Source: Paraspadella gotoi (Eukaryota > Chaetognatha). From it: a stretch of 64,000 bases of DNA. Below are positions 33,247 through 46,800 of this stretch, piece after piece (the stretch's first letter is position 1; every line of letters begins with the position of its first letter). Both the position numbers and the translations under genes were made by a program. Location: contig CM119268.1 of assembly GCA_051294375.1 (NCBI GenBank), positions 23,024,256 through 23,088,255 on the forward strand, in the 5' to 3' direction. A model generated the notes under the pieces. That model was not told the DNA's origin. It ran no database searches and saw only the letters and a program-made list of their open reading frames with translations.

Positions 33247-36200
33247 ACCAGTCCACATATTCATTAACCGGATCCCTTTTCCTCAATCCGGCATCCGGCA
33301 ATCGGTTCTTTCCTCTTCCTCCTCCTCCTCCTACTCCTCCCTTCTTCCTCTTCCTCCTCCATCCTCCTCTTCTCCTTCTCGCCTCCACAAATTCTTTGAG
33401 TCTTTTTAACTCTAACTCCGGATTTGAAAACGAGGCTTCGAATCGATGAAGATCGACAGAGACGCGACCTCTGGTGAGAGAAAATTGAAAATTGGGATTT
33501 TTTTAAAACTAATTAAAGGCTTTAATTTTATCGATATTTACTCTTCATAATTAAAAGATTCTATTAACCGGATATGAAATTGGTAGAGCCAATACAAAAA
33601 TTATCAATTAATTTAACAAAAAAAAAATTTATCAGGCCCTGGATTTTAGACTGGCTAATGGCTATGGCCTCCAGTCTTCTCACAAGACAATAACGTAACA
33701 AGCATACTTTTTACCAAGCATATATGATCCTGATTGATGTACGAAATTGCTTGCAGACCCGAATCGTCTGCTTTCTTTGACTGGCACCTCAACTTGACTA
33801 ATTTCTTTGTGCCCGCTACACTGAGCCATAGCCCTTTACACTTTTCTAATCTTTTCCATTTGCCCTCCTCCCTACGCCCCGCTCCTTTGCACCACCAGCT
33901 ACACAAAGACCTACTCCTTCACACCGCCCTTACTCCACCTTACCTCTCAGGGCCGGCTCCACCAGTGAGCAGACGCCCGAGAAGGGTCTTGTCCGTGACG
34001 ACGATGACCAGTGGCGCTCGATAGATGGAGGAGCATGGGAGAGAGACATGAGAGGGAGAAGTCCACTTCCCTGAAAGGAACAATAGATGAGGAGGGCAAA
34101 GGAGAGAGACATGGAGAGAACTTCCTGAAAGGAGACAATAGATTGAGGACTACTGAGAGAGACATGGAGTCACTTTGCTGAAGGACAATAGATTGAGGAG
34201 CAGGAGAGAGACATGGAGAGTCACTTCTGAAGGGACAAATAGATTGAGGAGCATGGAGAGAGACATGGAGAGAACTTCCTGAAAGGACATAGATGAGGAG
34301 CATGGTAGAGAGACATGAGAGTCACTTCCTGAAAGGACAAAGATTGAGGAGCATGGAAGAGAGACAATGGAGTCACTTGCTGAAAAGGACAATAGATTGA
34401 GGAGCATGGAAGAGAGACATGGAGACTGGAGAGTCACTTGCTGAAAGGACAATAGATGGAGGAGCATGGGAGACAGACATGGAGTCACTTGCTGAAAGGA
34501 CAATAGATTGAGGAGCATGGTAGAGAGACATGGAGAGGACAAAAGATATGATTCAGGTCGGAATTCTCTCAAAACGCAGATAGTGGCATTTTCAATTAGT
34601 AATTAAACATTTTGGTAATCCTTGAGTGGTCATTGAAAAATATCTTGGTAGCCTTATGAGAGCATTATGAAGAAAAGAAAAATGTACATGACCTACATTG
34701 TTATCAATCCTTATCTTAATTAAAACAGATTTTTTCAGATGCCCGAGTTTCCCATTATAATCAGTGAAAATGAGTTAATTTATCAATATCCTTTCATGAA
34801 ATTCTCAAGTTCTGTTCTACATTCACGATTATTAATTATTGATTATTTGCTCTATTTGTCATTCTCTAAAATTAATCTAAGGATCTAATCCTAAGTGTTA
34901 CATGGTTATCCTTCTATATTAGATGACAAAAAAAATCAGAGAATGGAAGTATTTTTATCTCCTTTTTTTCTTATCAGTTTTTCTTGCGGAGGATTTCTCT
35001 GTATCAATTTCTAGCAATTTATTAGTTTTCCATCGGCAAGAAATTGGCCAAGAGCCCACGCGTTGCACTGACATTTTGTACTTCGGTTGAATCAAATATT
35101 TTCAAAAATGAATCTTGATCTCGCTTTATTGATTCTCAACATTTTCCTCAATTCGTTGGACGTTGGCACCGACGTTCACACAATGTTCAACTACTTCAGC
35201 AGCGATCAGCGATTTCTCCGTATCGTAGGCATCGCGCTATTGGGCGTCAACTCGGTTCACGTCCTGATGTCAACTTTCTTCGGCCTCGTCGTTTCATTGG
35301 TTCATCGGTCGACCTATGAGAGATTGTGGAAAACCCGACTGCGTTGCTGTCTTGTTGCAACGTTGCATCTGGTGGGATTGGCCTCAATTCCTTATTCAAT
35401 AGATTTTTATTTGGAGGAAAGCGGGAAATTTCATCCAGGTGAAAAAAAAACAGTATTGGCTCAATCTGTTTCATGTTTCTTTGTTGAAATGACTAGACAG
35501 CAAAAGAAAAGTACTTATTAGCTGTTTTGGGCATTTGGCAAAGTTCACCTCACAAGACGTGGTGAACCGGTGACTTAAAACCATTAGGCACCGGGATTAA
35601 TTCCCTAAGGCATTGGGGAAAATATGAGGACAACCCTGGTGACTTGGAGAAAACACAAGCCCAGAGTCATTCCGTTGCTGGCTTAAGCTTCCACATTTTT
35701 TAGTCCATTTTTACATATTTTTGCAGCTGGCGTTCTCGACCTCAAAGAAAATTTGCGAAGCAAGCTAAATCTACTACATGTGCTGTTCGAGTCGTTTCCC
35801 CAACTGCTCATCCAAGCTGGAGCCTTACTCTACACGCTGACGAGCGGATCGTCAGAGTTCTGCCTTTCCAATTGTCTCTCTCAAGTCAAGCAAGGAACCG
35901 GCGTTTCGATATCTTACGATCCCGATTATGGAAGTTTGGACATGGTACCCACGATCGACGTGGTCTGTAACGTGGAGGGAAATTTGGCATCGATCGGTTT
36001 GGATGGATCAATGACACCAATGAACGAATCTTGTCGTTGCAGTTATCCATCCGCAGATTTTGCCTTTGACAGAGAAATTACTTGCGGTTGGCGATTAGAG
36101 GATTATGCGCCTTTGATATCTATCTCTCTCTCAACCGCGAGCGTGGCTCGAGCGGCGGCTAATTTTAGAATTCAAAACATTGACAGATTCGTGAATAATT

Positions 36201-39200
36201 ACTTGGCCAGATTAGGCGAGATTTTGGGCACCGTTCAAGGAATAGTTGGTCTGAGCATTTCTCTATATCTGGTTTATGTTAAAGCGATCGGCGTTTCTAT
36301 TTGGTTGATTATCTTGGCGCCTTTAGTCATTCTACGAATCTTTACTCCATCAGAAATTTGGAAATTGATAAAAAACATGATTTTAAACTCAGAACGAGAT
36401 GAGAAACGAGTTTGCGAACATTTCCAAGAAATCGTGAGCGCCTCTTGGCTCGTTTTCTCTTTCTCTTTGTTTCTTTTGGTAGAAAAACATGTGATTATCT
36501 CTGAATATTTTGTTCCTGGTGTCGAGGGTAAAAGCCAAGAGTTAAAATACTTCATCGACACATCAGTGTCCAAGGCAACAATTGATTGGGGTTTGGCCAA
36601 GACCAAGAACGACGTCTCGCCAAAGTTACTTCTCTTTCACAAAATCTGGAATTCGACTTCCAACAGAAACGATGCCAGTTGTTTTCAAACAAAAGGCATC
36701 ATAGACGAGAGAAAGTGGCGCCGGGTTTCTTTCGCGGATTTTAAAAGCGGAGATTGTAAATCTCCAAAAGATTTTCCGGATTTTCCGAATCGACCAGCGA
36801 AAGACGCCCAACGAGATATCGTTTTACGTTTGGGAAATAGTCGACTTATCAATCCAAAGTTTTCTACTCTGATGCTGTTAGCTCTGATCGAATCGTTATT
36901 AGGATTAATTTATAACTTATTCCTGACTCGTATTTGTAATTGTAAAGCTAAATCGAATTATCTCATGACATTGTCAGTTTATATGATACCTTTATTTATT
37001 TTTGGTTCTAACTTTTACTCGTCTTTGCGTTATGATTTAAACGTGGAAAAGGCGATTAGCCTTTTGGGCGATTTGAGATATTTTTTAAATCATTACTTCG
37101 AGGAAGGCTGCATTCTGAAAGACTTTACGGCCAAAATAAAAAGTGGTGGGAATTTAAAACTTGATGAATTTCAATGTTTAGAATTTAGAAAAATCAAAAT
37201 CGACTTAATTAATACCAGATATTTGCCGTATAGATTTTCAAAAATGTTTCTTCATGTAATTGTGTTTTACGCAATCCTAATATTTAGCAATATCTTTCAA
37301 AGTTATCTCTTCAGAAATAAGCATTTTCAAGGCTCGGTATATTTCAAAGCCCAGTGCTTTTTCTGTTTATTAATTACTTGGTTGTTTCCGATATTAATGT
37401 TATTTTATTTCTTTACCGATAAAATGATTAATGTTTCCGAAGAAAATATAAAGAATACTCTTATCAAATTTTGCGATCCAGAAAATAATTTTTTACTAAA
37501 AGAAAATCATCTTTTTTGGATCAATTTTCACAAGAAAATTTTTTCTTACATTTTTTACGAAGAGAGTTCATTTGTTTATCTCTCTTTTTCTCCGCTACCG
37601 TTTATTGTCGCTACTTTCTTAACCGCGAATTTCCAATTGAGAAAAAGAAACAAAATGACATCGAAATCGGTTATTACTCTCTTCCTCCTTACGATTCAAA
37701 CTTTAACCACATTCTACTTATTTTCTCGCTCTCTCTCTTCACCCAAGCATCGGTTAAACTCCACTAAGATTTTCGCCAAGCTGACAAGTCTACGAAACCT
37801 GATCCCGCACGTCCGTGACTTTGATCAGGATCCGTTTCGAACCGATGCTAATCTGCGCTGGCCTGCGTACAGATCTCTGATCCCGGTCAGCGCGGTGGCG
37901 TTCAAGTGTTGGCGTTGGATGGAAACTACTGCAGCCGAGCGAGAGGGATACGGAGAGCTAGAGTTAATAGCTGAGGAAGTTCCGAATCTTTTGGACTCGT
38001 TTTTCGCGAATGTTAAGAGAGAAAAAGATGAGAATTTCGATGTTTTTCAAATTTTATTTTTCGTCTCGGCCTTAGTTTCTTTCTTATGGTCGGTGTCGTA
38101 ATTTTTGTGAGTCTGATTTGTAATCATTATGACGTAATACTTTGTATAATGAGTTTGAATTAAGTCGTTGTAATTTAACGTTAATACAGTTTGTCATTGA
38201 TTATTTATTAAGTATTTTCTATAAATTTGTTATATTGTTTTTTTGTATAACTAAAATGACTTTCACTTTTACCATTCAATGTCTTCAAATTTATTCTTTT
38301 TTTTTCTTAAAAATTAAAAAAAATACATGTAAAGCCTTGTATAATCTTTCTTATATTAGATGAAAAATATATGGTGTCATTTTGGCAGATATTTATATTT
38401 ATACAGAAACTTCCTGTAATGTAGTGGCAACCTGATGGTAAGAAAATATATATGTAAAAAATAAAAAGACAGAAAAAGGCAGAGAGAAAAGAAAGAAGGA
38501 AGAAAAAAAAAAAGAAAGAGAAAGAAAGAAAGACAGAGAGCTCTCTCTACGTAGAACAACGAAGAGAAATAGGAAGATGATGATGATGATTAGGATGATG
38601 ATGACAACGATGATGGTGATGATGATGATTATGATGATCTTACCGGACGACGAAATCTTCCTTTGCCATCGACTTCGGCGACACCGACTGTCTCTCCGTT
38701 GATCTGGAAAATGGAGGAAGGAAAAAAAGAAAAAGGAGGAAGGGAGGAAGAAAAGAAAAAAAAGGAGGAAGGGAGGAAGGAAAGAAGAAAAAGAGAAGGA
38801 AGGGAGGAAGAAAAGGAAGAAGAAGAAAGGAGGAAGGGAGGAAGAAATAAAGGAGGAAGGGAAGAAGAAAAGGAAAAAGAAAAAAGTAGGAGGGGAGGAA
38901 GGAAAGAAGAAGAAAGACACAATTTATTTGTTGTTTTTCACATTTCGACGTATTTCCCCATCATAATTTCTTGCTTGGTGGCAGCGGTACGATTTCAACC
39001 CAGGCTACCAAAAAGACATCAAATTGACCACAAACCCTCCTAACCAACCCTCTTGACCTACCATAACCTAACCTAACCGGACCTAACCTCGAATTTGATC
39101 TCCGGCGCAGCAAACTTTCCTCTCGCTCCATCTCTCTTAGTCGAGTCGATGCGACTTAACTCCCAACAGAAGAGGCGGAGGGCGACTCGACGAAAAGCTG

Positions 39201-42024
39201 GGCGGAGGCGAGATGGGAGAGTGTGAGAGGGTGGAGGGGGAGGGAGGGGGTGGGTCTAGGGGGGGAGAGGGAGAAAGGGAGGGTGGGAAAGAGAGGTTTG
39301 AAGAGGTCGCGTTTAGAGTCAAGAGATGAGAGAAGAGAAGATGAAGATGAAGATCAAATAAAAGAGGAGGAAAGGGAAAGAAAGAAATGAAATAAAAGAG
39401 AAAAAAAAAGGAAAGAGGATAAAAAAGAAAAGGAGAAAAGAAAGAAAAGGACATGAGATAGGAAAAGAGATAAAGGAAAAGATAAGAAAATGAAGAGAGA
39501 AAAGTAGAGGGAAGAGAAGAGAAAAAGAAAGAAAAGAGAGAAAATAAAAAAAAGGAAAAAAGAAAAAAAAGAAAAAGAGAAGAGAAAGGAAAAGAGAAAA
39601 GAGAAGAGAAAAGAAATATGAAGAAAAAAAGAAGAGATAGAAACAGAGAAGAGAAAGAAAAAGAGAAAGGAAAGAAAAGGAGAAGAAACAAGAAAAAAGA
39701 AGAGAATAGAAAAGAGAAGAAAAGAAAAAGAAAAAAGAAAGGAAAAAAGATAAAAAAAAGAGAATAAACAGAAAAGAGAAAAGAAAGGAATAGAGAAGAA
39801 AAGGAGAAAAGAAAAGAAAGAGAAGTAATGCAACGCAATTGCCAACTCGCCTTTGATAATCGCAAGAGTTCAAACGCCGCCAATATCGCCGCTCCTCCTT
39901 CTCCTCCTCCTGCTCCTCCTCCTCTCAGCGATAGCCAAGTCAAATGAGTTTGACGCGATTCAACTTCCGGTCGAAGGGAGGGAGAGGAGGAGGCGACGCC
40001 GAGGGAGGCGTGGCGGTGAGATCTGGAGGGAGGGAGGGAGGAAGGGAGAAGAAAGGGGGGAGGAGGGAGGGAGGGAGAAGAGAGGGAGTAGAAGGGAGAG
40101 AGGGAGAAGAGAGGGAGGAGGAGGGAGAGAGGGAGAAGGCGTAACTTGAGGTTCATTTCAAATGAGTTCTTCAATCTCATTTACAATTTGTAGTATATTT
40201 TATTATAACATATCTTTTGAGACGGATTTCATAGAAATGTTATTTTAGTATTTCACTAATTTTTTACTTATTTTATTTTAAAACTTATTTTATAGCATTT
40301 ACAGCGTATAATAATTCTTGTATCCACCCATGGAACACAGGGCTCTTTAAACCTCGTGTGACAATACTGTAAAAGTGAAGTCTCACCAAAAGTGAATCTC
40401 AAAAGTATAAATGTAAATATAAGTATAATTTAATATAATTAAGTATAAATAACAAAATTTCTGACAAAACGAAAACCTCGTCGCCAACACTTCGACCACG
40501 ACATCCGGGGTTTCGGCGGCGACGACATCCGGGTGTCCGGGAATGGTCACGTGATCAAAGATGAGAGTCTCGTCGATGACTGGAGATGAAGAGAGACGAG
40601 TCGGTTTCGTCTCCTGTTTGATGGAGAAGTTGGAAGTTGCTTGATGGAGTCCTTGATGTTGTTGTCCGAGTTGGTTGGCGTTGTTGTTGCTATTGGTTGA
40701 TGTTGTTATGGATGTTTATCGATAACATTGTAACAATTGATGTTGTTGTTTGAGTTGATTGATGTCGTTGTTGCTGTTGCTTAATGATAATATTGCAGTT
40801 GGTAGATGGTGTTGCTGTTGGTTGATGTTTTTTGATGTTGTTTGAGTTGATTGATGTTCTTGTTGCTGTTGGTTGATATATAGGAAAGAATAATGGAAAA
40901 TTGTTGTTTTTTTGTTGTTGCTTTATTTTTTGTTTTCGTTGTTGTTGTTATTTTTGCTGTTCTGTCACAACATCATCCGTTTCTACATCAGCGCGAACCT
41001 GACTCCAGCTTAAAAAAGTGACTTTACAAACACAGTTTCTTTCCTCCAGAGAATTTGCTTCGAGTTGGCGACACTGTGAACGACAAAAGAGGACAAAGGA
41101 TGATGAAGAAGGACAAAGGAGGACAAAGGCTGATAAAGGACTTCTTTTCTCCCTCTTCCTCTCCCTCTCACTCCCCATTTTCGTTTCCCTTTACCCCCAC
41201 CTCTTCCTCCCAACTCCTTCTCTATCTCATCCCTCTCTGTTCTCTCTCCCACCTGAAAGAGGTAGCATCTCAACTGATACTCCAGATTCACTTTTTGATG
41301 AAGAACTAATTTCGGTTCCAAAGAGACAATGCCGCCGCTGGAATCCAGCACCTGAGAAGAAGGTTTTATGCAGCAGCAACTGTACCAGGAGCGACAGCAG
41401 CTGCAGCAGCCGAAACGACAGTATCGCAAAGTAACTTGGAGCGTTCATTTCAAATGTGATTGAGCTCTTCAATCAAATTTACATATTGTAGTAGTTTAGA
41501 TCATTTCCCATATCTTTTGTTACGAATAACATAATTTTAATAGGGTTTAATTATAATTTAGTAGCAGGAGCGAGAGTAGCAACAGTGGCAGAAGAGACAT
41601 CAGCAACAACAGCAGGAGATATAGCAGCAACAGAAATGCTGCTCCACTGACAACTCACAACAAAAAACTATAGAGTGAGGACCGTGGGAGACCGGCTATG
41701 TTGTTTTAAGGCTTCCCTCATTCTTACAAAATAATGACATAGCAAGTCAATTCATGATTTTAATCAATACTCTCTCACAATCTCGTTTATTCACTTCCCT
41801 ATTTATGAAGTGTAATAATTTTTCAATTGTCATCGATTTCAACTGCTGCAAATGCATCAAGAGCAGCCAAATTTTACTCCCTCAGCAACTGAAGCAGTTG
41901 ATGCGATAGCTACAGCAAAATTCGCACCTGCAGCACAGGAAGCTGCTCCGCGGCTGCGACGGATTCCTGCGAAGTATTTTTGTTTTTCGTCGTCGTCGTC
42001 GTTTCTTCGATTCTGATCTTTGAA

Positions 42025-42079
<55 letters not shown>

Positions 42080-42262
42080 ACAAAATTCCGGCGCCGAAGT
42101 GAGAATGAAGGAGTTCGAAATTCGTCATCGGCGTCGTCGTCGTCGTCGTCGGCGTCGTCGTTCCTTCAGCGCCATCTTCATTCTGATTTCGATCTTGCGA
42201 AAAAAAAGAATGAAAGATCAATTTGAATCTTTCGTCTTATGTAATTATTCTTAATTCAAATC

Positions 42263-42297
<35 letters not shown>

Positions 42298-43637
42298 TGA
42301 TTGATTGATTGATTGATTTTCATTCATCATTCATATTCATTCATTCATTCAGTGGCTCGTTGAGTAAACAGACAAGATGTGTGGGGGAGAGTCGTGAGCC
42401 ACCAAGTGGAGATGGTAACCCCAAGGTAACCCCAAGGTAACCCCTAGGTAACCCCTAGGTAACCCTAGGTAACCCAAGGTAACCTCTAGGTAACCCCAAG
42501 GTAACCCAAGGTAACCCCAAGGTAAAACCCCTAGGTAACCCTTAGGTAACCCCAAGGTAACCCCAAGGTAACCCCAAGGTAACCCCAAGGTAACCCAAGG
42601 TAACCCGCAAGGTAACCCCTAGGTAACCCCTAGGTAACCCCTAGGTAATCCCTAGGTTTCAAGCCTAATCTATTAGGAGCTTGGGTGTCTATGGTAAGGC
42701 TCTAACTACGCTCTCGTCAGGGAAAAAAGGTAAGTTGAGTGAGGATCTATATATTGGAAAACAAGGTTACTTAAAAAGAGGATTTGTGAATTGTGATGCC
42801 GATCTCGATCTCGATCCTTGATTCGGAGATGAAGAGGAGGGGACGACGATGGGAGGAGGAGGAGGGGAAGAGGGGAAGAGAATACACGGGGAAGACGGTC
42901 TCGGCCCAACTTACTTTCCAAACTGATTAATTCCGGTTCAGCCCAACCATTTTTGAGTTTGTTTTTTTCTTCTTTTTCTTTCTTCTTTCCCTCTTTCTCT
43001 TCGGACTTGTTCTCGACCGTCGGTACTGTAGTTTTCGTTGAGATAAGTAAAATTCATGGTATTTATCGAGTTAACTGAATCTTGATCATATGGCGACTAA
43101 ATTGGGACTCCGTCAGTGACTCAATTCCGAGACACCAAATTCCGACCGATCTCGCGATAAATTTTCCGACCCATCGGACTCATTTTTCGACTCATCCTCC
43201 GACATTCCCCTCACTCATCACTGAATCAAGTCACAACTCATCTCCGACCAATCCCCAACCGAATTCCGACTCATTCCGACCCAACTCCGACCCAGCCTTG
43301 TCCTATCCTCCGTCCCAAACCCCCTCATACCACTTTTGTGTGAGAGTGGTCTCCACCAACGGCGACGTCGAGCGAAGTCAGTGAAGCCTTCGACGTCGTG
43401 AAACGAGTGGGCGAAGGTGGTGGCGAATTCCCACCCTGGAGGTGGTAGGGTGGGTTGAGGGGGTTGAGATACGGATTAGGGGATTAGGGGATTAGGGGAT
43501 AAGGGGATTGGGGATTAAGGATTAAGAAATAAGGTGAGTGATTAGAATTTAGTTTTAGGGATCAGGGTTAAGGCTTGGATTATGGTTTTGATAGGAGATT
43601 TGAATATTTAGGGTTAAAATAATATTAACATTAATAA

Positions 43638-43705
<68 letters not shown>

Positions 43706-43766
43706 TTTATTTATTTATTTATTTACTTATTTATTTATTTATTTATTATAATAATATTATTATTTC

Positions 43767-43842
<76 letters not shown>

Positions 43843-46800
43843 AATATTAATAATGTTAAAACCTTGGTCGTTTTTCTCCTCTTCCTCTTCCTTCTCCTTC
43901 TTCGTCCGAAATCGAATCCAACGACGACGACGAATCGAAGATCGAAGATTCGAGGCCGAAGGACGAAGAGACTGATTGATTGATTGATTTGATTGATTGA
44001 TTGTTAGGGAAGATCGATTGAGAGCCCGAAGGACGAAGAGACTCGATTGATTGATTGATTGGTATTAGGCGAAGGACAATGATGTTACGATTGGAGGCAA
44101 CGAAGAGACTGATATTAGATGGTTAATCGATTGACGAAGAGAGATTTGATATGTAGGAGTCATGAGCAGACGAGAATGTGATTGTTGATGGGAAGATCGA
44201 TTGAGGCCGAAGGACGAAGAGACTGAATTGATTGATTGAATTGGTTAGGGAAGATCGATTGAGGCGGAAGGACGAAGAGACTGATTGATTGATTGATTGG
44301 TTAGGGGAAGATCGATTGAGGCGAAGGACGAAGAGACTGATTGATTGATTGATGGTTAGGGAAGATCGATTGAGGCGGAAGGATAGAAGAGACTGAATTG
44401 ATTGATTGATTGGTTAGGAAGATTGATTGAGGCCGAAGGACAAGAGACTGATTGAATTGATTGATTGGTGAGGAAAATCGATTGAGGCCGAAGGATGAAG
44501 AGACTGATTGATTGGTTTAGGGAAAGATCGATTGAGGCCGAGGACGAAAGAGACTGATTGATTGATTGATTGGTGAAGGGAAGATATCGATTGAGGCGGA
44601 AGGACGAAGAGACTGATTGATTGATTGATTGGTTAGGGAAGATCGATGAGGTGAAGGACGAAAGAGACTGGATTGATTGATTGATTGGTAAGGGAAGATT
44701 CGATTGAGGCGGAAGGACGAAAGAGACTGATTGGATTGATTGAATTGGTAGGGAGATCGATTGAGCGGAAGGACGAGAGACTGATTGATTGATTGATGGT
44801 AAGGGAAGATCGATTGAGGCGAAGGACGAAGAGACTATTGATTGATTGATTGGTTAGGGAAGATCGATTGAGGCCGAAGGACGAAGAGACTGGTATTGAT
44901 TTGAAGAATGATGAGCGAAAAACTATGATGTGAGAAGGGAAGATCGATTGAGGTGGAAGGACGAAGAGACTGATTGTGAATTGATTGGTTAGGGAAGATC
45001 GATTGAGGCGGAAGGAGCGAAGAGACTGATTGATTGATTGATTGGTAAGGGAAGATCGATTGAGGCGGAAGACGAAGAGACTGATTGATTGATTGATTGG
45101 TCAAGGGAAGATCGATTGAGGCGGAAGGAGAAGAGACTGATTGATTGATTGAATTGGTTAGGGAAGATCGATTTGAGGCCGAAGGAGAAGAGACTGATTG
45201 ATTGATTGATTTGGTAAGGGAAGATCGATTGAGGCGGAAGGACGAAGAGACTGATTGATTGATTGATTGGTTAAGGAAGATCGATTGAGGCGGAAGACGA
45301 AGGGATGATGCATGATTGATTGGTTAAGGAAGATCGATTGAGGCGCGAAGGACGAAGAGACTGATTGATTGATTGATTGGTTAGGGAAGGATCGATTGAG
45401 GCCTAGAAGGACGAAAGAGACTGATTGATTGATTGATTGGTAGGGAAGAATCGATTGAGGCGAAGGAGAAGAAGACTGATTGATTGATTGATTGGTTAGG
45501 GAAAGATCGATTGAGGCGAAGACGCAAGAGACTGATTGATTGATTGATTGTAGGAAAGATCGATTGAGGCGGAAGGACGAAGAGACTGATTGATTGATTG
45601 ATTGGTAAGGGAAGATCGATTGAGGCGGAAAGGACGAAGAGACTGATTGATTGATTGATTGGTTAGGGAAGATCGATTTGAGGCGCGAAGGACGAAGAGA
45701 CTGATTGATTGATTGATTGGTAAGGAAGAATCCGATTGAGGCGGAAGGACCGAAAGAGACTGATTGGATTGATTGATTGGTAAGGGAAGATCGAATTGAA
45801 GGCGGAATGGACGAGAGACCTGATTGATTGATTGATTGGTAATAGGGAAGATCGATTGAGGCGGAATGACGAGAGACTGATTGATTGATTGATTGGTTAG
45901 GAAGATCGATTGAGGCCGAAGGACGAAGGAGAAACTTGATTGAGAGATTGAGATGGTAGGAAGATCGATTGAAGGCGGAAGGACGAAGAGACTGATTGAT
46001 TGATTGATTGGTAGGGAAGATCGATGAGGCCGAAGGACGAAGAGACTGATTGGATTGATTGATTGTTAGGGAAGATCGATTGAGGCCGAAGGAAAGCGAC
46101 TGATTGATGATGATGTGCTGAGGGAAGGGAACAGAATGATTGATTGATTGATTGTGAGAGATAATGGGCAAGATGAAGACTGATTGATGATGAGAGACAT
46201 GGCGAAGGACGAAGAGACTGATTGATTGATTGATTGGTGAAGGGAAGAATCGATTGAGGCACGAAGGACGAAGAGCACTGATTGTTGATGATTGGTTAGG
46301 GAAGATCGATTGAGCGAAGGACGAAGAGACTGATTGATTGATTGATTGGTTAGGAAGATCGATTGAGGCGAAGGGACGAAGAGACCTGATTGATTGATTG
46401 ATTGGTTAGGGAAAGATCGATTGAGGCGAAGGACGAAGAGACTGATTGATTGATTGAATTGGGTAGGGAAGAATCGATTGAGGCGAAGGACGAAGAGGAC
46501 TGATTGACTTGATTGATTGGTTAGGGAAGATCGATTGAGGCGGAAGGACGAAGAGACTGATTGATTGATTGATTGGTTAGGGAAAGATCGATTGAGCCGA
46601 AGGACGAAGAGACTGATTGATTGATTGATTGTTAGGGAAGATCGATTGAGGCCGAAGGACGAAGAGACTGATTGATTGATTGATTGGTAAGGAGAGATCG
46701 ATTGAGGGGGAAGGACGAAGAGACTGATTGATGATTTGATTGGTAAGGAAATCGATTGAGGCGAAGGGACGAAGAGACTGGATGATTGATTGATTGGTAG

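Larger units (their letters stand above)
28399..33690. repeat. 5.3-kb tandem duplication, copy 2 (intact)
   Basis: Second copy of the segment at 23149-28373, beginning right after the N gap. All seven GPCR exons from TM1 on and eight ferlin exons are open and splice in phase here. It ends near TCTCACAAGACA, where copy 1 meets the gap. Confidence 0.88.

Noticed and set aside
33655-33906. 83-codon minus-strand frame before the ferlin exon at 33944
   Set aside because: No splice sites in phase, no similarity to ferlin order, and it crosses the end of the duplicated segment.
39137-40180. 347-codon minus-strand frame rich in Phe/Ser/Leu
   Set aside because: Mostly the complement of a polypurine tract. 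Only its parts at 39851-40022 (the ferlin exon), and 39137-39197 in another frame, are coding.
45158-46171. 337-codon minus-strand frame rich in NQSINQS
   Set aside because: Translation of the 56-bp satellite. The unit is not a multiple of three, so the frame rotates and persists only because stops are rare; no initiation or splice context.
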